Assembly (NCBI GenBank): GCA_038250675.1
Contig: JBBSCB010000005.1
Coordinates: forward strand, 62,001 to 126,000
Origin: JAICUF01 sp038250675
GTDB lineage: Bacteria; Gemmatimonadota; Gemmatimonadetes; Gemmatimonadales; GWC2-71-9
DNA: 64,000 bases
Direction: 5' to 3'
Part shown: one piece after another, positions 47,156 through 54,018 of the stretch
Layout: every line of letters begins with the position of its first letter
Position numbering within the stretch: the first letter of the stretch is position 1
The notes under the pieces: generated by a model
Told to the model about the DNA's origin: nothing
Database searches by the model: none
Seen by the model: the letters and a program-made list of their open reading frames with translations, nothing else
Made by a program: the position numbers and the translations under genes

Positions 47156-47210
47156 GGCGACACTTTTCGCGCACTCTCACCGCGGGAATGCATGTCCATC
47201 GGGTTTGCCG
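47156..47210 (+). pseudogene. msrA: Decayed msrA 5' region after hydrolase copy 1
   Basis: Aligns by eye with 49021-49080 downstream of hydrolase copy 2: both begin GGCGACA, share an ACC(A)GCGGG block and continue into CATGTCCA-CG-G-TTGCC, i.e. the leader and first codons of msrA (ATG 47192 here, 49059 there). After the first few codons the reading is lost. It shows that the duplicated unit included the hydrolase gene and the start of msrA. Confidence 0.6.
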
Positions 47211-47292
47211 CGTCTGACATGGAACGGCATGGAGACGTGATTGCGACGAGCCGTATCCTCGTCGTTGTGGTTCGCTCGCCTTTCCCTGCCAA

Positions 47293-48996
47293 ATGACGGC
47301 GTCCCCGCACTATTTCCGTGTTCGGCAGACGCCGCTCTTCGGCTGGATCCATCCTGCTGAAGGACCGTCGCGCGACACAGGCGCAATCCTCTGTCCGCCG
47401 TTGGGCCACGAACATTTGTGCTCGCATCGCGCCTATCGTGTGCTGGCAGAGCACCTCGCCGCGGCTGGGTTTACGGTACTACGGTTCGACTACCGCGGTA
47501 CGGGCGACTCCGCCGGCGACGATGCCACGGAGTCAGTATCGGACTGGTTGGACGACATCCGCTCGGCCATCGAAGAAGTAAGGCGGATCGCCGGTGTTCG
47601 GCGCATTGCGCTCGCAGGGCTGCGCGTTGGAGGTACGCTCGCGGCATATGAGGCAGCAGCCCGCGGCGGTGTTGAGGCGCTGGTGCTGTGGGCGCCCTGC
47701 GCGTCGGGCCGCGCTTTTGCGCGCGAGATGCATCTGCTCGGAGTACGGCCAGACGACCCAACGTCGGCTAGCAGCGGCGACTCAATCGAAGCCGGAGGGT
47801 TCGTCTATTCTGGTAACATCGTGCGGGGGCTTCGCGAACTTGATCTCTCGCAGTTGAGTTCATTGCCGGCGCAGCACGTCTTTCTCGTTCGAGCGGACCA
47901 TCCCGGCCCGACGGCGGCGGTCCAGCGCCGGCTTCGTGAACTCGGCGGAAACGTGACCGAGCAGCAGGCCGCGGGCACGTTGGAGCTGACCCAGAGCGCG
48001 TCGTTCGACGCTCAAGTGCCGATGCAGATCGTTCACGGCATCTGCGGATGGTTGGCGAGTCGATTTGCGATTCTCGACCACGAGCCGGAGCCGAAGTCGG
48101 GTGACCTGATCCGACTCTCCAGCTGCGATTCCGGTGCTGATCTCGGGACTGGCGTGCGTGAAACCGCATTGCGCTTCGGCAGGAAGAAAGTCTTCGCGAT
48201 TCTTGCGGAGCCTATCGCGAATCCTAACGGGGTCGCGGTCGCAATTCTTAATACCGGGGTAGCATATCGAATTGGGCTGGGTCGCATTTCGGTCACACTC
48301 GCCCGCCGTTGGGCCAGGTGCGGGTTCCGGGTCCTCCGCATGGACCTCTCCGGCATCGGGGATAGTCTGGGTCACACCACCAAGCCGGATCCATACGCCG
48401 GCAGTGCACTCGATGACCTCCGCGAGGCGCTGGCCCTCTTGCAAGAGACCTCGCCGAGGGTTGTGGTGATGGGAACATGCTCTGGCGCGTATCTGGCGAT
48501 TCACTGCGTTCTGGCCGGGTTACCTGTGGCTGGCGTGTTTGCAGTGAACCCGCAGCTCTATTGGCGCCCCGGCGATCCGATCTTGGCATTCATCGGAGGA
48601 CCTAGGCGCCTGGAGGAGGTGGGCCGGCTGGGGCGAGCAATGTTTTCGCCGCACAAATGGGTCAGATTGGTGAAGCGGCGATCGGGTATCATTCCGTTTC
48701 TGCGGCACCGCCTCCGCAGTGTGATTTCTGATCGTGAGACCGTGCGGCGCGCGAGGGAGACGATGGCAAATCTGATCGCGCTGTCCCATTCCGGCTCGTA
48801 CGGACTGCTGATATTTGGTGCGGAGGATCCGGGGCTGGCGTACCTTCGAAGCTATCTGCCGCCGGATTTCACCGACCGCCTTGCGCCTCTCGCGCTCGTT
48901 GAGATTCCGGATGCGGATCATACGTTCAGTCGCCGCCAGGACCGTGACCGGTTGTCCGAGGCCCTCACCAACCACCTGACGACCACGTATAGCTGA
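47293..48996 (+). CDS. Tandem-domain alpha/beta hydrolase, copy 2
   Basis: 567 aa, a diverged paralogue of the preceding gene over its full length. Domain 1 elbow AGLRVGGTLAA again has Arg for the nucleophile; domain 2 has MGTCSGAYLAI (GxCxG), GAEDPGLAY and DADHTFS. Both copies end in nearly the same residues (LTTHLTTTY, LTNHLTTTY). The nucleotide sequence is noticeably less GC-rich than copy 1. The ribosome site is weak and the gene is separated from copy 1 by 162 bp holding an msrA remnant. Function as for copy 1, unknown. Confidence 0.82.
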   Translation: MTASPHYFRVRQTPLFGWIHPAEGPSRDTGAILCPPLGHEHLCSHRAYRVLAEHLAAAGFTVLRFDYRGTGDSAGDDATESVSDWLDDIRSAIEEVRRIAGVRRIALAGLRVGGTLAAYEAAARGGVEALVLWAPCASGRAFAREMHLLGVRPDDPTSASSGDSIEAGGFVYSGNIVRGLRELDLSQLSSLPAQHVFLVRADHPGPTAAVQRRLRELGGNVTEQQAAGTLELTQSASFDAQVPMQIVHGICGWLASRFAILDHEPEPKSGDLIRLSSCDSGADLGTGVRETALRFGRKKVFAILAEPIANPNGVAVAILNTGVAYRIGLGRISVTLARRWARCGFRVLRMDLSGIGDSLGHTTKPDPYAGSALDDLREALALLQETSPRVVVMGTCSGAYLAIHCVLAGLPVAGVFAVNPQLYWRPGDPILAFIGGPRRLEEVGRLGRAMFSPHKWVRLVKRRSGIIPFLRHRLRSVISDRETVRRARETMANLIALSHSGSYGLLIFGAEDPGLAYLRSYLPPDFTDRLAPLALVEIPDADHTFSRRQDRDRLSEALTNHLTTTYS

Positions 48997-49058
48997 CGCC
49001 GGTTTCTCCCGGCCCGTGACGGCGACATTTCTCCCGTACTAATTACCAGCGGGGAGAC

Positions 49059-49160
49059 ATGTCCAACGAGCTTGCCACCTTCGGCGCCGGGTGTTTCTGG
49101 GGTGTCGAAGTCACGTTCCGTCAGACACCAGGTGTCATTGAGGCCGTTTCGGGCTACAGC
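49059..49160 (+). pseudogene. msrA: Truncated msrA (methionine sulfoxide reductase A), first 34 codons only
   Basis: ATG 49059 behind GGGGAG starts MSNELATFGAGCFWGVEVTF, the MsrA N-terminus with the catalytic Cys12 in GCFWG, and continues to EAVSGYS. The expected GG(H/D) and the remaining ~130-170 residues are absent; from about 49161 the sequence is the 3' end of the convergent lipoprotein gene. The frame stays open to 49409 but encodes unrelated sequence. A deletion or rearrangement has joined the two genes. Confidence 0.85.
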
Positions 49161-49186
49161 CGTCAGGCCGCGGTACGGTTCGCGAA

Positions 49187-50398
49187 TCAACGGAGCCCCC
49201 TATTTCGTGCGCACCCCTCCAGGACCTCCCGCTCCGACAAGCGTCCGCCACGTAGTGGCGAGGCTCTGGTTGAGGAACCAGCTCGCCGTGGCTCGATTGC
49301 CCGTGTAGCTGTTCCAGTCGCAATGGCGAACGTGGTCAGGTTCCCGAGCCACCCGGACGTCTCGTCGATGGTAACGAGCGACCCGCCAGGGCTGGCGGGG
49401 AGGCGCTGATCGACGGCAACCGCCATCCAGGCGGTCGTCGCCGCGATATCGGCGGCGGTGCCGCCGTAGTGGCCTTCGCCCGGCTCGACCGCCATGGTCC
49501 ACAAGGCACCCTGCGACCGGTTGGATGAGAATGTGGCCGTCGAGGCGCCATTGTTCACGACATTATCCAACTCTCCCAAGAGGAGGTAGGCCGGCACGGC
49601 CAGTGCCGGACCGCTGAGCGTCTGAACGTTGGAAGGCTTGCGCAGGAACGCGCTGATGGTGCGTCCCGGATTGCGGGAGGCAAAGCCGGACGCCTCCGGG
49701 CCCCTACCACTGATGCCGAGTACCAGCACCGGTGCCTGGTTGAGCTCCGGAACCCCGCTCAGCCGGCCGGCCTCCGCGAGTGCCTGAAGCAGGGCCGCGT
49801 CGCTGCTGCCTCCATCGGGCATTCCGGAAATCGAACTCCCCAGCAGCGCGAGATGGCGTGAACTGGCCAGTGCGCGGAGGCCCGCGCCGAGCGTCTGATT
49901 CGCCGCCTCGACGTCCGGGGGGAGTTCGGGTGCCGTTTGTTTGCCGGTCGTGAAACCGCTGGCGATCGGCCCCCCGAGCGCGATGATTGCCCCAAGGAGT
50001 GTTGTGGACCCCTTCGGGATGAAGGCCCCGGAGGACCCGAACTCATAGACTTCCTGCACCGACAGGCTGAAGTCCTGGGTGTTGCTGCCCTCGCGGAGCG
50101 TGGTGATCGACTCTGACGCCGCATATTCCGGGTTGGAGCACTGGATCGTCACGGTACCGAGGGACAAACCGGTCAGCTCGAACCGGCCGTTGCCATCGCT
50201 TGTCGCGACACGGTTGCCGACCGTGATCGTTGCTCCCTGGAGCGCCGCGGAGGTTTCGCTGCTCTGGACCACGCCGGAGAGTGAGGCATCGGTTCCGCCC
50301 CCGTCGGGTGCCGAGGGAGAACCACCGCCGCATGCAGACAGGCAGAGGGTTGCGAGCGCTGTGGTCCGGCGCAGCGGGCTGTGTGTCATGGTGAACAT
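49187..50398 (-). CDS. Lipoprotein with carboxypeptidase-regulatory-like and alpha/beta-hydrolase-like domains, 3' frameshift
   Basis: 403 aa as read. Signal peptide with lipobox LSAC; residues ~40-110 are a carboxypeptidase-regulatory-like beta domain (LSGVVQSSETSAALQGATIT, GNGRFELTGLSLGTVTI); the rest resembles an alpha/beta hydrolase with SRHLALLGSSISGMPDGG and a late GEGHYGG His. After GNLTTFAIA (near 49318-49325) the reading frame turns into Arg-rich sequence, while the neighbouring frame continues as DWNSYTGNRATASWF and LATTWRTLVGAGG to a stop at 49200. One base is probably missing, so the true C-terminus would end at 49200. The msrA breakpoint abuts this 3' end. Confidence 0.7.
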   Translation of the reverse strand: MFTMTHSPLRRTTALATLCLSACGGGSPSAPDGGGTDASLSGVVQSSETSAALQGATITVGNRVATSDGNGRFELTGLSLGTVTIQCSNPEYAASESITTLREGSNTQDFSLSVQEVYEFGSSGAFIPKGSTTLLGAIIALGGPIASGFTTGKQTAPELPPDVEAANQTLGAGLRALASSRHLALLGSSISGMPDGGSSDAALLQALAEAGRLSGVPELNQAPVLVLGISGRGPEASGFASRNPGRTISAFLRKPSNVQTLSGPALAVPAYLLLGELDNVVNNGASTATFSSNRSQGALWTMAVEPGEGHYGGTAADIAATTAWMAVAVDQRLPASPGGSLVTIDETSGWLGNLTTFAIATGTATRAIEPRRAGSSTRASPLRGGRLSEREVLEGCARNRGLR

Positions 50399-50529
50399 TG
50401 GTCACCCTTGTTGTCATGTCAGGTGAAGCGCGTGCTATCGGTGGCTGGGGGCGTGAAGCGTCAACGAATGTACCGCTGATCCGGAATCGCGGACGAGACG
50501 GTTTCCGGCCGCCGACTCGCCCGGAGCCG

Positions 50530-51810
50530 TCAGGGCAGACAGCTCGTCGGCGTGATCCGGTGGCCGCTGGAGTATGCCTCGACCGTCGTGATCTTCCCGT
50601 TGGTCCGGACGATGACGTCGTCCCCGTCCGCGTCGGTGGCGGTGGTCCGCCCCTCACCCGCGTCGTCCTGGTCGGTGCGGTAGATCCGGATCGCCGGATT
50701 GTGGACGCAGTAGCGCCGGAGCGTGCTGGAATCCGGCAGGAAGGTCCCGCCGAACGACTTCCGCCCCGATGACACGATCACGATCTGCGGGTCCACCGCC
50801 GCGATGAACGGCTCCGTACTCGAGCTCTCGCTCCCGTGATGGGCGATCTTGAGCACCGTCGAGCGGAGCGCGGCCGGCCCGGGCGACTCGAGCATCAACC
50901 GCTCGGCGTACTTGGGCTGGTCGGCCGGCCCATTGCGGTCCTTCCCCTCGGCGTCACCCATGAACAGGATGCTCTGGGTGCCGTACTCGATGCGCATCAC
51001 GATGGAGGCGTTGTTCTCCAGCGTGTTGCCGCTGCCCAGCCCGGCCGGCGTGCCGGAATAGGCGTAGATGAACCGCACCGTGAGCTCGCTGCCCCAGTCG
51101 GGCGTGCCCAGGTTGGCGCGGCCGATGTGCTCGATGATGGGATGGCCGCCCGCCTGCTCCGCATCCACCAGCGCCCGGAACCGCGCCCACTTCACGCCGT
51201 CCTTGGGATAGCCCGAGTCGTAGAACTCCCGCACGTCGAAGTGGCGCAGGATCCCTTCGGCACCGGGATAGTGATCGTCGTGCGGGTGGGTGATGATCAG
51301 CGCGTCGATGACGGCGCCCTCGTAGGCCCCGGCGCGGAGATAGCGGAGGAAGGCGTTCCTGGCGTCGGAGGCGTCGGGGCCGCCGTCGATGACGATGTTG
51401 CGGCCCTCGTAGCGGCCGTTGCCGGGGACGTTGTCGTCGAAGGTGTGGATCCAGATGCCGTCGCCCTGCCCCACGTCAACCACGTGGATCTCGAGCCAGG
51501 CGTCGTCGCGATCGGTGACGGGCGCGGTGGCCGAGTCGGCGAGGTCGAGGAATTTCTTGGCGGCCCAGCCGGTGCGGGCGTCGGCGAGGCGGACCTGGCG
51601 CCAGTAGGGGGCGATGCCGATCCCGTCCACCACCGTGCCCGGCACCAGACAGGTGAGCGGTGTCGCGGTGGCATCGGGCCGGGGACGGATGTTGAGACAG
51701 GGCGTGGCGCCGTCGCGGACCACGAAGCGGGTGGGCGCCTGGGCCCGCGCCGGCACGGCGAGGAGGAGCCATGCGGCGAGGAGGGCGAGGGACCGCTGTG
51801 CGAGTCGCAT
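50530..51810 (-). CDS. Exported metallo-beta-lactamase-fold protein with SH3-like domain
   Basis: 426 aa. Signal peptide MRLAQRSLALLAAWLLLAVPARA. Residues ~30-90 look like a bacterial SH3 domain (CLNIRPRPDATATPLTCLVPG, WRQVRLADARTGWAAKKFL). Then a ComEC/Rec2-like metallo-beta-lactamase domain: VVDVGQGDGIWIHT, THPHDDHYPG (zinc motif HxHxDH-like), ILFMGDAEGKDR and LKIAHHGSESS. Such stand-alone exported relatives are hydrolases of unknown substrate, possibly nucleases. Single gene on its strand, followed by a small protein gene upstream at 51830. Confidence 0.86.
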   Translation of the reverse strand: MRLAQRSLALLAAWLLLAVPARAQAPTRFVVRDGATPCLNIRPRPDATATPLTCLVPGTVVDGIGIAPYWRQVRLADARTGWAAKKFLDLADSATAPVTDRDDAWLEIHVVDVGQGDGIWIHTFDDNVPGNGRYEGRNIVIDGGPDASDARNAFLRYLRAGAYEGAVIDALIITHPHDDHYPGAEGILRHFDVREFYDSGYPKDGVKWARFRALVDAEQAGGHPIIEHIGRANLGTPDWGSELTVRFIYAYSGTPAGLGSGNTLENNASIVMRIEYGTQSILFMGDAEGKDRNGPADQPKYAERLMLESPGPAALRSTVLKIAHHGSESSSTEPFIAAVDPQIVIVSSGRKSFGGTFLPDSSTLRRYCVHNPAIRIYRTDQDDAGEGRTTATDADGDDVIVRTNGKITTVEAYSSGHRITPTSCLP

Positions 51811-51829
51811 TTGACCGGCACCTCCGCTG

Positions 51830-52027
51830 CTAGCTGCGGGTGGGCTTCCTGCGCTTGCGGGTTGTCGCGGCAGAGGGCTTCCGGCTCACCGGACGCAGCG
51901 CATCCCCCGTGACCGGCGGGACATCCGGCGCCTTGGCGAGCGCCTTCAGGTACGCTGCGCGCGAGCCCCGGCCTGCGCGCGACGCCAGATACTCTTCCGT
52001 CAGCAGGGCCGACAGCTTTTCAGCCAC
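51830..52027 (-). CDS. Small basic protein downstream of DUF2442, unknown
   Basis: 65 aa from GTG 52027 with GGGAGA 8 nt upstream. MAEKLSALLTEEYLASRAGR followed by GSRAAYLKALAKAPDVPPV and a basic tail (TTRKRRKPTRS). It starts 15 bp after the DUF2442 stop and is probably co-transcribed. The size, charge and pairing suggest a regulatory or antitoxin-like partner, but I do not recognise the family. Confidence 0.55.
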   Translation of the reverse strand: MAEKLSALLTEEYLASRAGRGSRAAYLKALAKAPDVPPVTGDALRPVSRKPSAATTRKRRKPTRS

Positions 52028-52042
52028 GGCGGTCTCCCGCCC

Positions 52043-52285
52043 TTACCGCGTGGCGAGCAGGCTGGCGGCGGAGATGTCTTTGTCGAGGTCAGGCCAGTGG
52101 AGGCCGACGCCCCCACCAATCAATCGCCAATGGTTCCGCTGCTCCGGCGTGGCATCGCGAAGTCGCGGGAACCAGGCGAGCGGCACGCTCACCTCGCGCC
52201 CATCGGCCAGCACGGCCTGCAACGCGCTGTCGGTGCAGGTCACCGCCACGATCAGCGGACGTACTTCAACGACCGAGGTGTCCAT
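52043..52285 (-). CDS. DUF2442 family protein
   Basis: 80 aa from ATG 52285. VTCTDSALQAVLADGREVSVPLAWFPRLRDATPEQRNHWRLIGGGVGLHWPDLDKDIS is the DUF2442 core: a small beta-rich domain with the conserved W-P-L-A-T-Q-R...G-G-I-W-L-D-DIS pattern. DUF2442 genes often pair with DUF4160 in putative toxin-antitoxin-like modules; here the partner is a different small basic protein downstream and no DUF4160 gene is seen. Confidence 0.85.
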   Translation of the reverse strand: MDTSVVEVRPLIVAVTCTDSALQAVLADGREVSVPLAWFPRLRDATPEQRNHWRLIGGGVGLHWPDLDKDISAASLLATR

Positions 52286-52407
52286 GGAGCTGCGACCCGT
52301 AGTACGGTGGGCATCCGGGAAGATAGGTCCGGCGGCCCCTGCACGCCGACCGGCCATCCGCTGCGCACCTGGATCGTCCGTGCGTTGCCGGTGACACGCG
52401 CGCTTCG

Positions 52408-52908
52408 TCACCCCACCCGCCCCTCCCGCACGATCACCGCGATCGGCAGCCCCACGAACACCATGTGCCCCAGCGACATCACCGGCCACTGCCAGCTGTG
52501 CATCGACATCGGCGGCGCGCGGGTCAGCGGCACGATGACGCGGTTCATGAGCGCCCAGACGATGGGCCCGTACACCGCGCCGATCACCACCGGCCCCCAC
52601 CGGTCGGCCGCGAGTTCCCGGAGCCAGCCGGCCCGCCGGTACAACAGGTAGTACACCGCGGACCACGCGAGCGCCATCCCAAAGTGCATCGCGAGCCCGA
52701 GCGCGGCGGTGGCCAGCCCGCCGTCGAATGCGCTCGTGCCGAGTAGGGCGCGTGCGATTCCCTGGAAGATGCGGGTGGCCGTGGTCACGCGCAGGATGAC
52801 GGCGTACATCATGACGGCAAAGAGCCCGTCCAGGACGCCCACGGCGGCACCGGCCCTGAGGATGACGGCGGGACTGAGACGGGCGGTGCGGACGGGACCA
52901 GCGGTCAT
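52408..52908 (-). CDS. Integral membrane protein of unknown function
   Basis: 166 aa from ATG 52908, with GGAGG 8 nt upstream. Four hydrophobic helices (LDGLFAVMMYAVIL, GLAMHFGMALAWSAVYYLLY, VVIGAVYGPIVWALM, SLGHMVFVGLPIAVIV). The AMHFGMALAWSAVYY and GAVYGPIVW patterns resemble DUF1440/YagU-like membrane proteins, but I am not sure of the family. Divergent from the OmpA lipoprotein gene. Confidence 0.7.
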   Translation of the reverse strand: MTAGPVRTARLSPAVILRAGAAVGVLDGLFAVMMYAVILRVTTATRIFQGIARALLGTSAFDGGLATAALGLAMHFGMALAWSAVYYLLYRRAGWLRELAADRWGPVVIGAVYGPIVWALMNRVIVPLTRAPPMSMHSWQWPVMSLGHMVFVGLPIAVIVREGRVG

Positions 52909-53067
52909 CGGCAGGACCTCCACGCGGGTGGGCGGGCGGGAACGGCGTGGGGGACGTGCCAGCGCCCGGGGATCGCACCGATCCTCGGGGTAAACGTGTC
53001 CCATCTCACCGCCGGCCGGCACCCGGCGGCGTAGGTTGGGGCACTCACATTCAGCCGGCAGGGATTC

Positions 53068-53748
53068 ATGCACTCACGGTATCGTACTGCGATCGCGCTC
53101 CTCGTCACCGTCACCGGGATCGTTCCCCTGGTCGGCGGCTGCTACCGCAACGCCCAGCGCGGGGCCGTGATCGGCGCGGCGGGCGGCGCCGTCGCCGGCG
53201 GCATCATCGGCAAGGTCGGAGGGTCCACCGCCAAGGGGGCGATCATCGGAGCCGCCGTGGGCGGCGCGGCGGGCGCCATCATCGGCGACCAGATGGATCG
53301 CCAGGCCAAGGAGCTCGAGCTCAACATTCCCGGCGCCACCGTGCAGCGGGTGGGCGAGGGGATCGAGGTGACGTTCGCGTCCGGGCTGCTCTACGACTTC
53401 GACTCCGATGTCGTCAAGCCGACCGCGCAGGGCAACCTCACCGCGCTGGCCAATAGTCTCACGAAGTATCCCGAGACCGATCTCCTGATCGTGGGCCACA
53501 CCGACAGCGTGGGCACCGCGACCTACAACCAGGCGCTGTCCGAGCGCCGGGCCGCGAGCGCCGCGTCGTTCCTGGCGACGGAGCAGGTGGACCGCTCACG
53601 GATCGATACCCGCGGGCTGGGGCAGACCGAGCCGGTCGCGTCGAACGATACCGACGCCGGCCGCCAGCAGAACCGCCGGGTCGAGGTGGCGATCTACGCC
53701 AACCAGAAATTGCGGGACCAGGCGCGCGCCAAGGCCGCCGGGCAGTAG
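53068..53748 (+). CDS. OmpA-family lipoprotein with glycine zipper
   Basis: 226 aa. Lipoprotein signal ending VGGC; then a glycine-zipper stretch (AVIGAAGGAVAGGIIGK, IIGAAVGGAAGAIIGDQMD) that can insert in the outer membrane; residues ~110-215 form an OmpA peptidoglycan-binding domain with LYDFDSDVVKP, VGHTDSVGTATYNQALSERRA and QNRRVEVAI, including the Asp/Arg that bind diaminopimelate. It tethers outer membrane to cell wall and supports a diderm host. Single gene, convergent with the DUF2892 gene 4 bp beyond its stop. Confidence 0.93.
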   Translation: MHSRYRTAIALLVTVTGIVPLVGGCYRNAQRGAVIGAAGGAVAGGIIGKVGGSTAKGAIIGAAVGGAAGAIIGDQMDRQAKELELNIPGATVQRVGEGIEVTFASGLLYDFDSDVVKPTAQGNLTALANSLTKYPETDLLIVGHTDSVGTATYNQALSERRAASAASFLATEQVDRSRIDTRGLGQTEPVASNDTDAGRQQNRRVEVAIYANQKLRDQARAKAAGQ

Positions 53749-53752
53749 CGGC

Positions 53753-53980
53753 TCAGCGTTCCGGCCGCGCACCGCCCGGGGCGGCCTGGCCGCACCCGAA
53801 CAGTCGCATGCCGGCGAGCAGCTTCTCGAGCAGGCACCAGTTCGTGAACGTCGACTGCAGCAAGTTCAGGCCGACAAAGGCGGTGAAGAGAAACCACGCT
53901 GGGTGCACCCACCAGCCCAGCGCAAGCGACACGAGCACGAACACGCCGGCAAACCGACGGATGATCGCTTCAGGACACAT
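53753..53980 (-). CDS. DUF2892-like small membrane protein
   Basis: 75 aa from ATG 53980 with GGAGGAAGC directly upstream. IIRRFAGVFVLVSLALGWWVHPAWFLFTAFVGLNLLQSTFTNWCLLEKLL contains two membrane helices and the conserved N-x-Q-S-x-F-T-x-x-C end of DUF2892/YgaP-type domains, which accompany rhodanese and sulfur-transfer genes. It follows the RND permease gene by 38 bp and is likely the last gene of the efflux operon. Confidence 0.85.
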   Translation of the reverse strand: MCPEAIIRRFAGVFVLVSLALGWWVHPAWFLFTAFVGLNLLQSTFTNWCLLEKLLAGMRLFGCGQAAPGGARPER

Positions 53981-54018
53981 GCTTCCTCCGGAACCGGCGT
54001 GGGAAACGAGCGGGAACG

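Noticed and set aside
49161..49409. Extension of the msrA frame to 116 codons
   Set aside because: Beyond codon 34 the sequence is antisense to the lipoprotein gene and unlike MsrA.
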